Positions 32,861 to 42,037 of a stretch of DNA of 64,000 bases are shown piece by piece. Source of the stretch: Pseudomonas serbica (GTDB taxonomy: Bacteria; Pseudomonadota; Gammaproteobacteria; Pseudomonadales; Pseudomonadaceae); contig NZ_JAQIYM010000002.1 in assembly GCF_028823535.1 (NCBI RefSeq), forward strand, positions 1-64,000. Direction: 5' to 3'. Both the position numbers and the translations under genes were made by a program. The notes under the pieces were generated by a model, which saw only the letters and a list, made by a program, of their open reading frames with translations, had not been told where the DNA came from and ran no database searches. Positions within the stretch are counted from its first letter, which is position 1. The number at the start of each line of letters is the position of its first letter.

Positions 32861-32953
32861 CTGTGGGAGCGAGCCTGCTCGCGATAGCTGTCTTCCATTC
32901 GATAGTGGTGTTGACTGATAGTCCGCTATCGCGAGCAGGCTCGCTCCCACAAG
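32861..32953. repeat. REP doublet (REPIN), GAGCGAGCCTGCTCGCGAT type
   Basis: Left arm CTGTGGGAGCGAGCCTGC and its complement at the right end, with a partly complementary middle. It lies between the pvdO stop codon and the PvdS box of pvdE. Confidence 0.8.
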
Positions 32954-32991
32954 GGGATTTCATTGATTCAGAAGATGATCAGGGTTTTGGC

Positions 32992-33855
32992 TTAGAGCTC
33001 GCGCACTACGCGAAAGCCCATCCAGTCGCCTCGTTCCTGCGGGTACTGGCTGTTGCGGTTGCCCGAGCGGGAGAACACTGGCGCTTCGCCCCAGTCGTTG
33101 CCGCGGATGCGCACGGCTTGGCAGTTCGGCTCCAGCCAGGCGCTGCCGTCGGTGGGGGCGCCGACGTAGTTAGGGTGTTCGCAATCCTCGACCCATTCAT
33201 AGACGTTGCCGTGCATGTCATACATGCCGAAGGCGTTCGGCGGGTAGCTGCCCACCGGCGAGCTGTAGCTGTAGCCGTCGGCCGGGCCGTAGGTGTTGGC
33301 GTGCTTGGCGATGCTGTAGCCCTTGCCTTCATCGAACGGGAAGGGGAATGGTCCCTGGGTGCCGCCGCGTGCGGCGTATTCACGCTGGGCCTCGCTGACC
33401 ATGCCGTACTTCTGCCCGGTCTTTTTCGACAGCCAGGCGACGTAGTTTTTCACGTCGTCGAAATTCATGCACACCGCCGGCTGGCGCGGGCTCTGCGGGT
33501 AGCGCGGCTTGCTGGCGATGCATTCGCGACCTGGGCGGGTATCGCCGTTGGCGATCGTCACGCCGCTTTCCTTCACATAGCTGTCCCACTCGCCGGCGGT
33601 CACCTGGAAGCGACTCATGGCGAATGGCTTGGCGAAGGTGACGTCATGCATCGGACCTTCATCGGGCTCGCGGCCGACTTCGTCATCCGGCGTGCCCATG
33701 GTGAAGGTCCCGGCGGGCAGCACGACCATTTCCGGGCAGTTCTTGCAGTCCTTGAATACTTTGCCTGCTGTTGGGGCAGTGGTGGCCTGTACGGCAGACG
33801 GCAGCAGGCTGGCGAGGAGGGCAGCCAATCCAACGGTCAGCAGATTTCGGTTCAT
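32992..33855 (-). CDS. pvdO: Pyoverdine maturation protein PvdO (FGE-sulfatase fold)
   Basis: Periplasmic protein of 287 residues. In P. aeruginosa and P. fluorescens PvdO is needed for the last oxidation of the chromophore (dihydropyoverdine to pyoverdine). A signal peptide (residues 1-24, ending AVQA) is followed by the FGE-like domain: MVVLPAGTFTMGTPDDE (about 43), GNVYEWVEDC (about 218) and a C-terminal GFRVVREL. The redox cysteine pair used by true formylglycine-generating enzymes near the C-terminus is absent here, so it is not an FGE. It follows pvdN on the same strand after a 153-base gap holding a REP doublet; with no PvdS box of its own, it may be read through from pvdM-pvdN. Confidence 0.92.
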   Translation of the reverse strand: MNRNLLTVGLAALLASLLPSAVQATTAPTAGKVFKDCKNCPEMVVLPAGTFTMGTPDDEVGREPDEGPMHDVTFAKPFAMSRFQVTAGEWDSYVKESGVTIANGDTRPGRECIASKPRYPQSPRQPAVCMNFDDVKNYVAWLSKKTGQKYGMVSEAQREYAARGGTQGPFPFPFDEGKGYSIAKHANTYGPADGYSYSSPVGSYPPNAFGMYDMHGNVYEWVEDCEHPNYVGAPTDGSAWLEPNCQAVRIRGNDWGEAPVFSRSGNRNSQYPQERGDWMGFRVVREL

Positions 33856-33900
33856 GACTCATCTCGATCAAAGAAAAAACGGGTGTCGTGTGATGTCCAA

Positions 33901-33991
33901 TGTGGGAGCGGGCTTGCTCGCGAATGCGGTGTGTCAGGCAACATGCGTGTCGACTAACACACCGCATTCGCGAGCAAGCCCGCTCCCACAG
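33901..33991. repeat. REP doublet (REPIN)
   Basis: TGTGGGAGCGGGCTTGCTCGC with its exact complement at the right. The middle is also symmetrical (GCGGTGTGT facing ACACACCGC), so the whole unit can fold into one long hairpin. It lies between pvdN and pvdO. Confidence 0.85.
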
Positions 33992-34008
33992 GGTTGCGCG
34001 GCGTGCCG

Positions 34009-35301
34009 TCAGGCGGTTTTGTTCAGCAGCGCAACGAAGCGGTCGATTTCGTGTTCGTTGTTGAGCAGGCCGGGGGCGATGCGGATTACCGGGCCGACGT
34101 CGCGGTCCACCGAGTCGCAGACCACGTGGCTTTGCATCAGTTGGCTGGCGACTTTTTCGCAGTCCTGGTCCTTGATCCGGAAGAAGGTGAAGCCGGCGGA
34201 CAGTTGCGGGCTCTTTGGCGTTACCAGCTCGATCCGCGGCTGTTCCAGCAGGCGATCCTTGGCATAGCTGTTGAGTTCATGGATGCGCGCCTGGACCTCG
34301 GCCTTGCCCAGGTCCAGGTGCAGCTTGAACGCTTCGTCCACGGCCCAGCGATGTTCGAAGCTGTGATAACCGCCGGGAGTCATGATGGTCGCGAAGTCGG
34401 TGGATTCGCTGAAGGTCGGAATGATCGGCGTGACGTCCCTGACCTCGGCGGAGCGGGCACAGATGATCCCGGTGCCCCGGGGGCCGAACATCCATTTGTG
34501 GGTGCCGGCGATGAAGAAGTCGCAGTGCATGTCGGGAAAGGCGAGGTCTTCGACGCCAAAACCGTGCACCCCGTCGACCACGTACAGGATGTGGTCCTTC
34601 TCGTCGCGCTGACGGTTCTGCTCTTCGACCAGCTTGCCGATTTCGCCGATCGGCAGTTTCACGCCGCTGCCCGATTGCACCCAGGTCATGCCCAGTACGC
34701 GAGTCTGCGGGCGGATGCCTTTGGTAATCGAATCCAGCACTTCATCCACGGAAATGTCGCGGCTGTTGTCGAACAGCTTGAGCTTGCGCACCTTGGTGCC
34801 CTGGCGCTGCTGACGAAATTCCAGGGTGTAGTGGGTGGAGTAATGCTCGTGTTCGCTGACCAGGATTTCCTGGTCCGGGCGCACATGAATTCCGCCGTAG
34901 ATCATCGCCAGGCCTTCGGTGGTGCTGCCGGTGAGCGCGATCTGTTCGGGTTTGGCATTGAGGTAACGCCCGGCCCAGACCCGCACGTTGTGCTCGCGCT
35001 TTTCGGTTTCCTGCAGGTCCCAATCCATGGCGCGGCCAGGGTTGCGGTCGATGTTGGCGCGGTGCAGGTCGATCGCGTTGCGCACTGGCGTAGGGTGCGA
35101 GGTGACGAGGAAGTTGGCGAAATGCAGGTAGTCCGGGTCCTGATTGAACAGCTGGCGCAGTTGCGCCCATTTGCCCTTGGGCAGGGGCTGAGACTGCTCT
35201 TGTAGATGGCCGGCCAGCGCTGGCAGGTTCACGCCAGCAGCCAGGGGCAGGCCGGCGGCGAGAATGCCGGCCTGCTTGAGGAAGGAACGACGGTTGGTCA
35301 T
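34009..35301 (-). CDS. pvdN: Pyoverdine side-chain PLP enzyme PvdN
   Basis: Periplasmic class V aminotransferase-fold enzyme of 430 residues. In P. fluorescens PvdN converts the chromophore glutamate side chain to succinamide. A Tat signal is evident (NRRSFLKQAG, then a hydrophobic stretch), in line with folding around PLP before export. The PLP lysine is in AGTHKWMFGPRG (about residue 265). I start it at 35301, where the Tat motif begins four residues in, rather than at the upstream ATG at 35331 that abuts pvdM. It follows pvdM by 29 bases, so the two form one operon behind the box at 36720. Confidence 0.92.
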   Translation of the reverse strand: MTNRRSFLKQAGILAAGLPLAAGVNLPALAGHLQEQSQPLPKGKWAQLRQLFNQDPDYLHFANFLVTSHPTPVRNAIDLHRANIDRNPGRAMDWDLQETEKREHNVRVWAGRYLNAKPEQIALTGSTTEGLAMIYGGIHVRPDQEILVSEHEHYSTHYTLEFRQQRQGTKVRKLKLFDNSRDISVDEVLDSITKGIRPQTRVLGMTWVQSGSGVKLPIGEIGKLVEEQNRQRDEKDHILYVVDGVHGFGVEDLAFPDMHCDFFIAGTHKWMFGPRGTGIICARSAEVRDVTPIIPTFSESTDFATIMTPGGYHSFEHRWAVDEAFKLHLDLGKAEVQARIHELNSYAKDRLLEQPRIELVTPKSPQLSAGFTFFRIKDQDCEKVASQLMQSHVVCDSVDRDVGPVIRIAPGLLNNEHEIDRFVALLNKTA

Positions 35302-35330
35302 GGCTTGGGCTTCGCTTGGCAAAAGTGGCA

Positions 35331-36680
35331 TCAGTTTTTCGCAATGGGCCGGGCGGATTTCTCCACCTGGTCCCAGACCCGCAGGAAGTTGCCGCCCCAG
35401 AGCTTGGCGATATCGGCCTCGCTGTAACCGCGGCTGATCAGCTCGGCGGTCACGTTGCGCGCCTCGCTGACGTCGTTCCAGCCATCCAGGCCGCCGCCAT
35501 CGTTGAAGTCGGAACTGATGCCGACGTGATCGATGCCGATTTTCTTCACCGCGTAGTCGATCGCGTCGCCGTAGTCCTTGAGGGTGGCCTTGGGTTCTTC
35601 GTCGACGATCGCGTAGAGCTGGCTGGCGTATTCGCCGAAGCGTTGTTCAGACCACACGGTGATGATCGGATCGCCCGGCATCAACGCCATCTCCAGGCCT
35701 TGCAGCGGCTGCAGGTCGAAACGCGCGCGCAGGGCGTTGAGTTTTTCCTGGGTGGCCTGGCTTAGCGGGCGGATGTAGGTGGGGAAACCGACAATCTGCA
35801 CCACGCCGCCGCTGTCCTTGATCAACTGCATTTCGTGGTCGCTGAGGTTGCGCGGGATGTCCACCAGGGCGCGGGGGGCGGAGTGCGAGGCCACCATCGG
35901 TGTGCGGCTCAGGCGGGCCACTTGTTCCAGGGCCTTGGTCGACATCTGCGACACGTCGATAATCACGCCGAGGTCGTTGAGGCGGTGTACGGCCTGCTTG
36001 CCGATGTCCGAGAGACCGCCGAGGGCGTCCCGCGAATCGTTGAAGAACGGCAGCGGCCTGGACGAATCGGCCCAGGCGTTGTTGCCCACATAACTGAAGC
36101 CGAACATGCGCATGCCCCGCGCCGCCCATTTGTCCAGGGCATTGAGGTCATTGCCCAGCGGGTAGGCGTTGAGCATGCTCATGAAGATCGCGAACTTGCC
36201 TTCGCCATGCAGGCGGCGGAAATCGTCGGGGGTGTAGGCGATGGCGGCCTGGTTGGGGAAATCCCGCACCAGGGTGCTGATGATTTTGTAGCGGGTCTCC
36301 TGTTCGAAACGTGCCTCTTCGATGAACCCGGCGGTGGGGCGGTGCGGTGCGTTGGCGCCGTTCCAGATTTCCGGCCAGCCGAAAATCGTCAGGGCTGCGC
36401 CGGACAGGCGTCCGCGTCCGCTCTTGACCAGGTCGAACTGGCCGCTGCCGTCCTTGTCGGCTTCATTGCCGGCGGTGCCGAAGTCCATGGGGAGCGTGAT
36501 GTGGCTGTCGAACGAGAGAAGGCGCTCGTGCAGTTCATCGGCCTGTTTCATCACCTTGACCGGGTAGCCGGGATTGTCCTTGAACCAATAATCCCAGGCC
36601 GCAAAGCCAAGACCTGCGCCGATCGCCAGGGCCAGTGGCAGGCCGATGAAAAGAGCCTTTTTCGAACGTGGTTTTGTCAT
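35331..36680 (-). CDS. pvdM: Pyoverdine maturation protein PvdM (membrane dipeptidase fold)
   Basis: Periplasmic, membrane-anchored protein of 449 residues with a helix at about 8-30. It belongs to the renal dipeptidase fold and is needed for early chromophore oxidation in the periplasm. Family landmarks are DSHITLP (about 58), VASHS (about 260) and SSDFNDGGG (about 390). Compared with zinc dipeptidases, the HxD pair reads H-I-T, the bridging Glu region reads FMSMLNAYP, and the third His is Gln (DVSQMS); only the SHS histidine and the late Asp remain. It probably does not act as a dipeptidase. First gene of pvdM-pvdN, with an exact PvdS box 39 bases upstream; divergent from pvdP. Confidence 0.92.
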   Translation of the reverse strand: MTKPRSKKALFIGLPLALAIGAGLGFAAWDYWFKDNPGYPVKVMKQADELHERLLSFDSHITLPMDFGTAGNEADKDGSGQFDLVKSGRGRLSGAALTIFGWPEIWNGANAPHRPTAGFIEEARFEQETRYKIISTLVRDFPNQAAIAYTPDDFRRLHGEGKFAIFMSMLNAYPLGNDLNALDKWAARGMRMFGFSYVGNNAWADSSRPLPFFNDSRDALGGLSDIGKQAVHRLNDLGVIIDVSQMSTKALEQVARLSRTPMVASHSAPRALVDIPRNLSDHEMQLIKDSGGVVQIVGFPTYIRPLSQATQEKLNALRARFDLQPLQGLEMALMPGDPIITVWSEQRFGEYASQLYAIVDEEPKATLKDYGDAIDYAVKKIGIDHVGISSDFNDGGGLDGWNDVSEARNVTAELISRGYSEADIAKLWGGNFLRVWDQVEKSARPIAKN

Positions 36681-36719
36681 TGCCGTCTCAGTCAGGTTCG
36701 CCTTTGCTATCTGGGGGGA

Positions 36720-36743
36720 ACGAGTGACCGGGTGAGTAATTTA
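36720..36743 (-). promoter_or_regulatory. PvdS iron-starvation box of pvdM-pvdN
   Basis: On the minus strand TAAAT, 16 bases, CGT: an exact match, with CGT about 39 bases upstream of the pvdM start. Confidence 0.85.
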
Positions 36744-36760
36744 GTGTTTGTGCTGGCCTC

Positions 36761-36825
36761 TTCGCGAGCAAGCCCGCTCCCACATTGGAATGCGTCCTCA
36801 TGTGGGAGCGGGCTTGCTCGCGAAG
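36761..36825. repeat. Inside-out REP pair between divergent pvd promoters
   Basis: TTCGCGAGCAAGCCCGCTCC followed, 25 bases later, by its complement ending GCTTGCTCGCGAA. The order of the two arms is opposite to that in the other doublets of the window and the spacer is short. It fills the gap between the PvdS boxes of pvdM (36720-36743) and pvdP (36830-36853). Confidence 0.8.
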
Positions 36826-36829
36826 CTTC

Positions 36830-36853
36830 TAAATTTATGGTGGGAACAAACGT
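36830..36853 (+). promoter_or_regulatory. PvdS iron-starvation box of pvdP
   Basis: TAAAT, 16 bases, CGT: an exact match, preceded by TC. The CGT ends 45 bases before the chosen pvdP start at 36899, which makes the in-frame ATG at 36860 an unlikely start. Confidence 0.85.
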
Positions 36854-36898
36854 TCTAGCTTGGATAAAGCCTGCTTCATGGCTGACACAGGTAGGGCA

Positions 36899-38518
36899 AT
36901 GACGATTTCTCGACGAGGGTTCATGGCAGGCCTGGCGCTGACCGGCGCTGCCGTGCCCGCGGCTTTTTATGGGCATCGTGAATGGACGAAGCCGGACCCG
37001 ACGATCACACCGGGTGAAGCATCGTTCGATGTGGCGGATGTCGCTGGCCAACGCCTGGCGGACACCCTGCGGGGTGTCTGGCAGATCCGTTTCGAAGGTC
37101 GCGACGCCGGGCTTGAAGGCTTGCCACCGGACGGGCTGGAGCTGTTTCTCGACATCGCCCACAAGGGCCGTGGCCTGATCGGTTATCTCGACACCGCCGA
37201 GCGTTTGCGTTCCAGCGAAGTGCCACGTTATCGAGTGCTCGGTGACCTGGCCGGGGTCAAGCCGGCGCAGTTGAGTTGGCGCTTGCTCAGCGCCGGTGGC
37301 AGCTGTGACTACGAATTCAGCTTGGCGTTGGACGAAGTGTGGGCCGGGTTCGGCAATGCCGGCAGCGGCAGCCTCAGTGGTCGCGTGCTGGATCTGGATC
37401 GTCCCTTGATGTTGACGGCCCAGGACAATCGCTTCGTCGCGGTCAAGAAAGTGTTTCCCGAAGCCCGCGAGCGAACTGGTCTGAATCCGCCATTGTTGGC
37501 CTGGCTGACGTCCCAGGAGCATCGCCTGTTTCACCAGCTCTGGCATGCATCCCGGGACAAATGGCACACCTTGCCCGAAGACAAGCGCAACGCCCTGCGC
37601 GGCATTGGCTGGCAACCCGGACCACGGGACAAGGAGCGTGACGCCCGAGGCAAGCGCAAGGATCGCAACGGCTCTGGCGTGGATTTTTTCTTCATGCACC
37701 GGCACATGCTCGGCACGGCGCGCACGATGCAGGACTTGCCGTCGTGGACGCAGTTCCCCTTGCCGCAACCGGAGCTGGCCCGGGACCGCATCGGCTTCGC
37801 CAACTATTTCGACAACCACGACGGTACGGCGCTGCCGCCGACCTGGCTGGCCGAAGAGGATGACGAGTATTCGCAATGGGTCAGCGACATCAAGACCGCC
37901 GAGACCTACCACAGCAATTTCCAGGTCTGGGAGTCGCAGTACCGCGACCCGCGTTACCTGTCGAAGTTGACCCTGGGGCAGTTCGGTTCAGAGGTCGAGT
38001 TAGGTCTGCATGACTGGCTGCACATGCGTTGGGCCTCGGTGCCGCGCGATCCGTCCAACGGCCAACCGGTGCCTTTCGCCCGCGATCCGGCGGATTTTTC
38101 CGCACGCTGGTATGCGCCGGAAAACGACTTCCTCGGCGATCCGTTCTCGTCCCATGTGAACCCGGTGTTCTGGCATTTCCACGGCTGGATCGACGATCGC
38201 CTGGAAGACTGGTTCCGCGCTCATGAGCGTTTTCATCCGGGGCAGGTGAGCCGGCTTGAGGTCAATGGCGTGCAATGGTTCGCGCCGGGGCGTTGGGTGG
38301 AAATCGATGATCCGTGGCTGGGTCCGGGTACTCATGGTTGCAACACCACGCCGGGGTTGCAGGCGGGTAAATCGGTGGAGATGGACCCGGAGACCATGAA
38401 GCTGGCGTTGCGCATTACCTTTGGCGAGGATGAAAAGAAGCTCGCGGATCTGTTCCGCAAGGTGCCGCAGCGGCCTTGGTATGCGCGGAATCTGAAGGCC
38501 AAGACGGTTTCGAGTTAA
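36899..38518 (+). CDS. pvdP: Pyoverdine chromophore tyrosinase PvdP
   Basis: Periplasmic copper tyrosinase of 539 residues that oxidises the ferribactin D-Tyr during chromophore formation. A Tat signal (ISRRGFMAGLALTG) starts at residue 3, then comes the beta-barrel-like N-terminal domain typical of PvdP (about 40-180). The tyrosinase half carries copper-ligand histidines in DFFFMHRHMLG (about 262), HDWLHMRW (about 371) and FWHFHGWIDDRLEDW (about 425). The start at 36899 places the RR motif correctly and lies downstream of its PvdS box. Divergent from pvdM; monocistronic, followed by a REP doublet before the converging opmQ. Confidence 0.92.
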   Translation: MTISRRGFMAGLALTGAAVPAAFYGHREWTKPDPTITPGEASFDVADVAGQRLADTLRGVWQIRFEGRDAGLEGLPPDGLELFLDIAHKGRGLIGYLDTAERLRSSEVPRYRVLGDLAGVKPAQLSWRLLSAGGSCDYEFSLALDEVWAGFGNAGSGSLSGRVLDLDRPLMLTAQDNRFVAVKKVFPEARERTGLNPPLLAWLTSQEHRLFHQLWHASRDKWHTLPEDKRNALRGIGWQPGPRDKERDARGKRKDRNGSGVDFFFMHRHMLGTARTMQDLPSWTQFPLPQPELARDRIGFANYFDNHDGTALPPTWLAEEDDEYSQWVSDIKTAETYHSNFQVWESQYRDPRYLSKLTLGQFGSEVELGLHDWLHMRWASVPRDPSNGQPVPFARDPADFSARWYAPENDFLGDPFSSHVNPVFWHFHGWIDDRLEDWFRAHERFHPGQVSRLEVNGVQWFAPGRWVEIDDPWLGPGTHGCNTTPGLQAGKSVEMDPETMKLALRITFGEDEKKLADLFRKVPQRPWYARNLKAKTVSS

Positions 38519-38548
38519 CCGCACCCCAACCATGCGTCACACAAAAAA

Positions 38549-38642
38549 CCTGTAGGAGCTGGCTTGCCAGCGAAGGCGGCCAGACAGGAGATATTGATAT
38601 TGGATGTGCCGGCCTCTTCGCTGGCAAGCCAGCTCCTACAGG
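38549..38642. repeat. REP doublet (REPIN), GAGCTGGCTTGCCAGCGAAG type
   Basis: CTGTAGGAGCTGGCTTGCC and its complement at the right end, in the convergent gap between pvdP and opmQ. Same subtype as 27143-27245. Confidence 0.8.
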
Positions 38643-38661
38643 TATTGCGGCAATATCACGA

Positions 38662-40056
38662 TCACAAGGCCTGCCACCCACCCCCAAGCGCCTTGTACAA
38701 CGCAATACTCGCCTGCATCCGCGCCAGCCGCAGCTGCACATTCAAATCCTGCGCCGCGTACAGCGTGCGTTGCGTCTCCAGCACCGTCAGCAAATCCTCG
38801 GCCCCCGCTTCATAACGGCTTTGCGCAATGTTGAACGCGGTCTGTGCCTGGCTCAGTTCCTCGCTTTGCCACTGCCGCTGTCCGTCCAGCCCGCGGATGC
38901 TGTTGAGGGCTTTTTCCACGTCGGCAAAACCGTTGATGATCGCCCCGCGATAGGTCTCCAGCAGCTCCTCTTGGCGGGCCGTGGCCTTGTCGCGTTGGGC
39001 GCCCAGGCGGCCGTTGTTGAACACTGGCGCGAGCAGCCCGGCGGTGAGGTTGTAGAAAGGGCTGCGCAGAATATCGCCGGCACGGTCAGCTCCAGAGCCG
39101 ATTTCCGCGCTCAGGGTCACGGTCGGCAACATCGCGGCGCGGGCGACGGTGACGTCGGCCTGGGCGGCGGCCAGTTGCGCTTCGGCCCGGGCGATGTCCG
39201 GGCGCCGGCTGAGCAATTGACTGGGCACGCCAGCGTCGATGGCGGGCCAGGACAATTGATCGAAGTGTTCCTGGCCCAGCGCCAGTTCTTGCACCGGGCG
39301 GCCGAGCAGGGTGGCGAGGCTGATCTGCGCATCTTTGGCCTGTTGTTGCACCAGCGGCAATTGCCGTTGCTGCGCCGCCACCAGGCTTTTTTGCTGGGCC
39401 AGTTCCAACGCGGTCGCCGAGCCCGAGTCGAAGCGGGTCTGCACCAGTTTCAGCACGTTCTGCGCATTGGCCAGGTTCAGCTCGGCAATGCGACTTTGCT
39501 CCTGCAACGACAGGGTTTGTGCATAGGTGTTGGCCACCCCGCTGAGCAGCGTCAGCTCCACCGTTGCCTGATCAAACTCGCTGGCCTGCAAGGCGAATTG
39601 CGCGCTGTCGCGGGAGGCGCGCTGGCCACCCCAGAAATCGATTTCGTAGCTGGCACTGAGGCTGGCGTTGAAGTAATCGACGGCGCTGTTGTCGCTGTCC
39701 GCATCCAGTTGGCTGTAGCCATCGCCGCGCAGCAGTTTCTGCCGGTTGGCGTTGAGCGCGGCCTTGACTTCCGGCAGCTGCGAGCCCGCGGCGACCACCG
39801 TTTGCGCCTGTGCCTGGCGCACTCGTGCAATGGCAGCAGCCAGGTCGTAGCTGCCGACCCGGGCCTGTTCGATCAGGCGACCCAACTGCGGGCTGCCAAA
39901 GCGGTTCCACCATTGCTGGCTGTCGCGTGTGGCGCCCGCGGTGTGTGGCGATTGCCAGGCGGCGGGCGGCGTTATGCCGCTGTCCGGGCGCTGGGCGGGG
40001 CTCCCACAGGCGCCGAGCAGCAGGCAGAGGGTCAACAAACTCAGTTGCGGCTTCAT
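38662..40056 (-). CDS. opmQ: Outer-membrane efflux lipoprotein OpmQ
   Basis: TolC-type outer-membrane channel of 464 residues; with PvdR and PvdT it recycles and exports pyoverdine from the periplasm. A lipobox (LLLGAC, Cys about residue 17) follows a short hydrophobic signal. Two outer-membrane efflux repeats follow, with coiled-coil regions such as VELTLLSGVANTYAQTLSLQ. I start it at 40056, seven bases after the pvdT stop, because this places the signal peptide at the N-terminus; the longer frame reaches into pvdT. Last gene of pvdR-pvdT-opmQ. Confidence 0.92.
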   Translation of the reverse strand: MKPQLSLLTLCLLLGACGSPAQRPDSGITPPAAWQSPHTAGATRDSQQWWNRFGSPQLGRLIEQARVGSYDLAAAIARVRQAQAQTVVAAGSQLPEVKAALNANRQKLLRGDGYSQLDADSDNSAVDYFNASLSASYEIDFWGGQRASRDSAQFALQASEFDQATVELTLLSGVANTYAQTLSLQEQSRIAELNLANAQNVLKLVQTRFDSGSATALELAQQKSLVAAQQRQLPLVQQQAKDAQISLATLLGRPVQELALGQEHFDQLSWPAIDAGVPSQLLSRRPDIARAEAQLAAAQADVTVARAAMLPTVTLSAEIGSGADRAGDILRSPFYNLTAGLLAPVFNNGRLGAQRDKATARQEELLETYRGAIINGFADVEKALNSIRGLDGQRQWQSEELSQAQTAFNIAQSRYEAGAEDLLTVLETQRTLYAAQDLNVQLRLARMQASIALYKALGGGWQAL

Positions 40057-40063
40057 CGGGAGA

Positions 40064-42037
40064 TCATTCACTGGTAAGGGCCATGACCGGGTCGAGTCGG
40101 GCAGCTTTGCGGGCCGGCATGAAGCCGAAGACAACACCGGTGACCAGGGCGCAGCCGAAGGCGCCCAGCACCGCTATCAGGGAGAACGCCACGGCGACTT
40201 CGCTGAGGATCAGCACGCCGCCGACGATCAGCGCCAGGGCGATTCCGGCCAGGCCGCCGACCACCGAGAGCATCACCGCTTCGGTGAGGAACTGGCGCAG
40301 GATGTCCCGCTGGCGGGCGCCGGTGGCCATGCGGATACCGATCTCGCGGGTCCGTTCGCGCACCGTCATGAGCATGATGTTCATCACGCCGATGCCGCCC
40401 ACCAGCAGCGATATCGCGGCGATCGAACCGAGCATCAGCGACAGGGTGTTTTGCGTGCGCGCTTCGGCCTGGATCATCGCCGCGTTGTTGGTCAGCTCGA
40501 AATCCTTCTTGCCGTTGTGCAGGCGCAGCATCAGCTGTTCGATGGCGTGTTCGGTCTCCTTGACCTTGCGCGCATCGGCCGCGGCAATTGCGATGTACTC
40601 GGGGTTGTGCGTGCCGAACAGCCGCACGCTGGCGGCGGAGTAGGGGATGGCGATGCGGTCGTCGCTGTCGGAGTCGCCGGAGCTGGCGCCTTTTTCCGCC
40701 AGGACGCCAACCACCTGGAACGGCACGTTTTCGATCAGGATGTACTGGCCGATGGGGTTGGCCACGTCCTTGAGCAGTTTGGTCCGCACCTTGTGGCCGA
40801 TCACCGCGACTGCCGCGGCGTTCTGTTCGTCGGTTTCGGTGAAGTAACTGCCTTCGACCACCGGCCAGTTGAAAATCGCCGGGAAGTTGGTGTCGTTGCC
40901 GCCGACGTAGCTCAGGTGGTCGAGGTTGCCGAAACGCACCCCGGCTTCCTGGCCGTTGACCGGCATGATGCGCATCACCTGCGGCAGGCTCGCCACCGCC
41001 TTGACTTCGTCCAGGGTGACGATGCCCAGCGGTGTTCGCGGGTTAGGCGACGAGCCGCTGAGGTAAATGATGTTGGAGCCGAACGCGCCCATCTGCGCCA
41101 TCACCTGGCGCTTGCTGCCTTCGCCGACGGCCAGCATCACCACCACCGAGGCCACGCCGATGATGATTCCCAGCAGGGTCAGCGCGGTGCGGAACTTGTT
41201 GATCCACATCACCCGCCAGGCGGCTTGGACCGCGTCGACCATTTCGCCTTTCCAGGCGCCATTGGCTTGCGCGCCTTCAGCCAGGCGCTTGCGCAGGTCC
41301 ACCGCTTGCAACGCACCGGGATTGGCCGAGGTTTGCGCGGCGCGATTGTCCCGGGCGCTGTCGCTGATGATCAGGCCGTCGCGGATTTCGATGATGCGCT
41401 TGGCTCGCGCCGCCACTTCGCGGTCGTGGGTGATGAGGATGACCACGTGGCCCTGGCTCGCCAGTTCGTCGAGTAGCGCCATGACTTCCTGGCCGCTGTG
41501 GCTGTCGAGGGCGCCGGTGGGTTCGTCGGCGAGGATGATATGGCCGCCGTTCATCAAGGCGCGGGCGATGGACACCCGCTGCTGCTGGCCGCCGGACAAC
41601 TGGTGCGGCCGGTTGCCGGTGCGCGTGGCGAGGCCCAGGCGTTCGAGCAGGGCGGCGGCGCGGGCATGGCGTTCGGCGGCCGGCAAGCCTGCGTAGATCG
41701 CCGGCATCTCGACGTTTTCCTGGGCCGAGCCGGACGGGATCAGGTGGTAACCCTGGAACACGAAGCCAAAGGCTTCGCGGCGCAACCAGGCCAGTTCGTC
41801 GCTGTCCAGGGCGGCGACGTTCTCTCCGGCGAATCGGTACTCGCCCGAGGTCGGGCGGTCGAGGCAGCCGAGGATGTTCATCAGGGTCGACTTGCCGGAC
41901 CCGGAGGCGCCGACGATCGCGACGAACTCGCCGGCATGGATCGACAGGTCGATGCCGCGCAACACATGGACTTCAGGGGCGTCGCCACCGCCGTAGGCTT
42001 TGCGGATGTCCGTAAGATCGATCAGGGGCGTGTGCAT
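40064..42037 (-). CDS. pvdT: Pyoverdine efflux MacB-type ABC transporter PvdT
   Basis: Inner-membrane ATPase-permease of 657 residues. The N-terminal ATPase (1-225) has Walker [10 protein letters not shown] (about 43), signature LSGGQQQR (about 145) and Walker [12 protein letters not shown] (about 166). A first membrane helix (about 275-300, [17 protein letters not shown]), a large periplasmic MacB domain and three C-terminal FtsX helices follow (from about 530). Such pumps use ATP to drive periplasmic substrates out through the PvdR adaptor and OpmQ. Its start lies directly after the pvdR stop codon with no gap, so translation is coupled. Confidence 0.93.
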   Translation of the reverse strand: MHTPLIDLTDIRKAYGGGDAPEVHVLRGIDLSIHAGEFVAIVGASGSGKSTLMNILGCLDRPTSGEYRFAGENVAALDSDELAWLRREAFGFVFQGYHLIPSGSAQENVEMPAIYAGLPAAERHARAAALLERLGLATRTGNRPHQLSGGQQQRVSIARALMNGGHIILADEPTGALDSHSGQEVMALLDELASQGHVVILITHDREVAARAKRIIEIRDGLIISDSARDNRAAQTSANPGALQAVDLRKRLAEGAQANGAWKGEMVDAVQAAWRVMWINKFRTALTLLGIIIGVASVVVMLAVGEGSKRQVMAQMGAFGSNIIYLSGSSPNPRTPLGIVTLDEVKAVASLPQVMRIMPVNGQEAGVRFGNLDHLSYVGGNDTNFPAIFNWPVVEGSYFTETDEQNAAAVAVIGHKVRTKLLKDVANPIGQYILIENVPFQVVGVLAEKGASSGDSDSDDRIAIPYSAASVRLFGTHNPEYIAIAAADARKVKETEHAIEQLMLRLHNGKKDFELTNNAAMIQAEARTQNTLSLMLGSIAAISLLVGGIGVMNIMLMTVRERTREIGIRMATGARQRDILRQFLTEAVMLSVVGGLAGIALALIVGGVLILSEVAVAFSLIAVLGAFGCALVTGVVFGFMPARKAARLDPVMALTSE

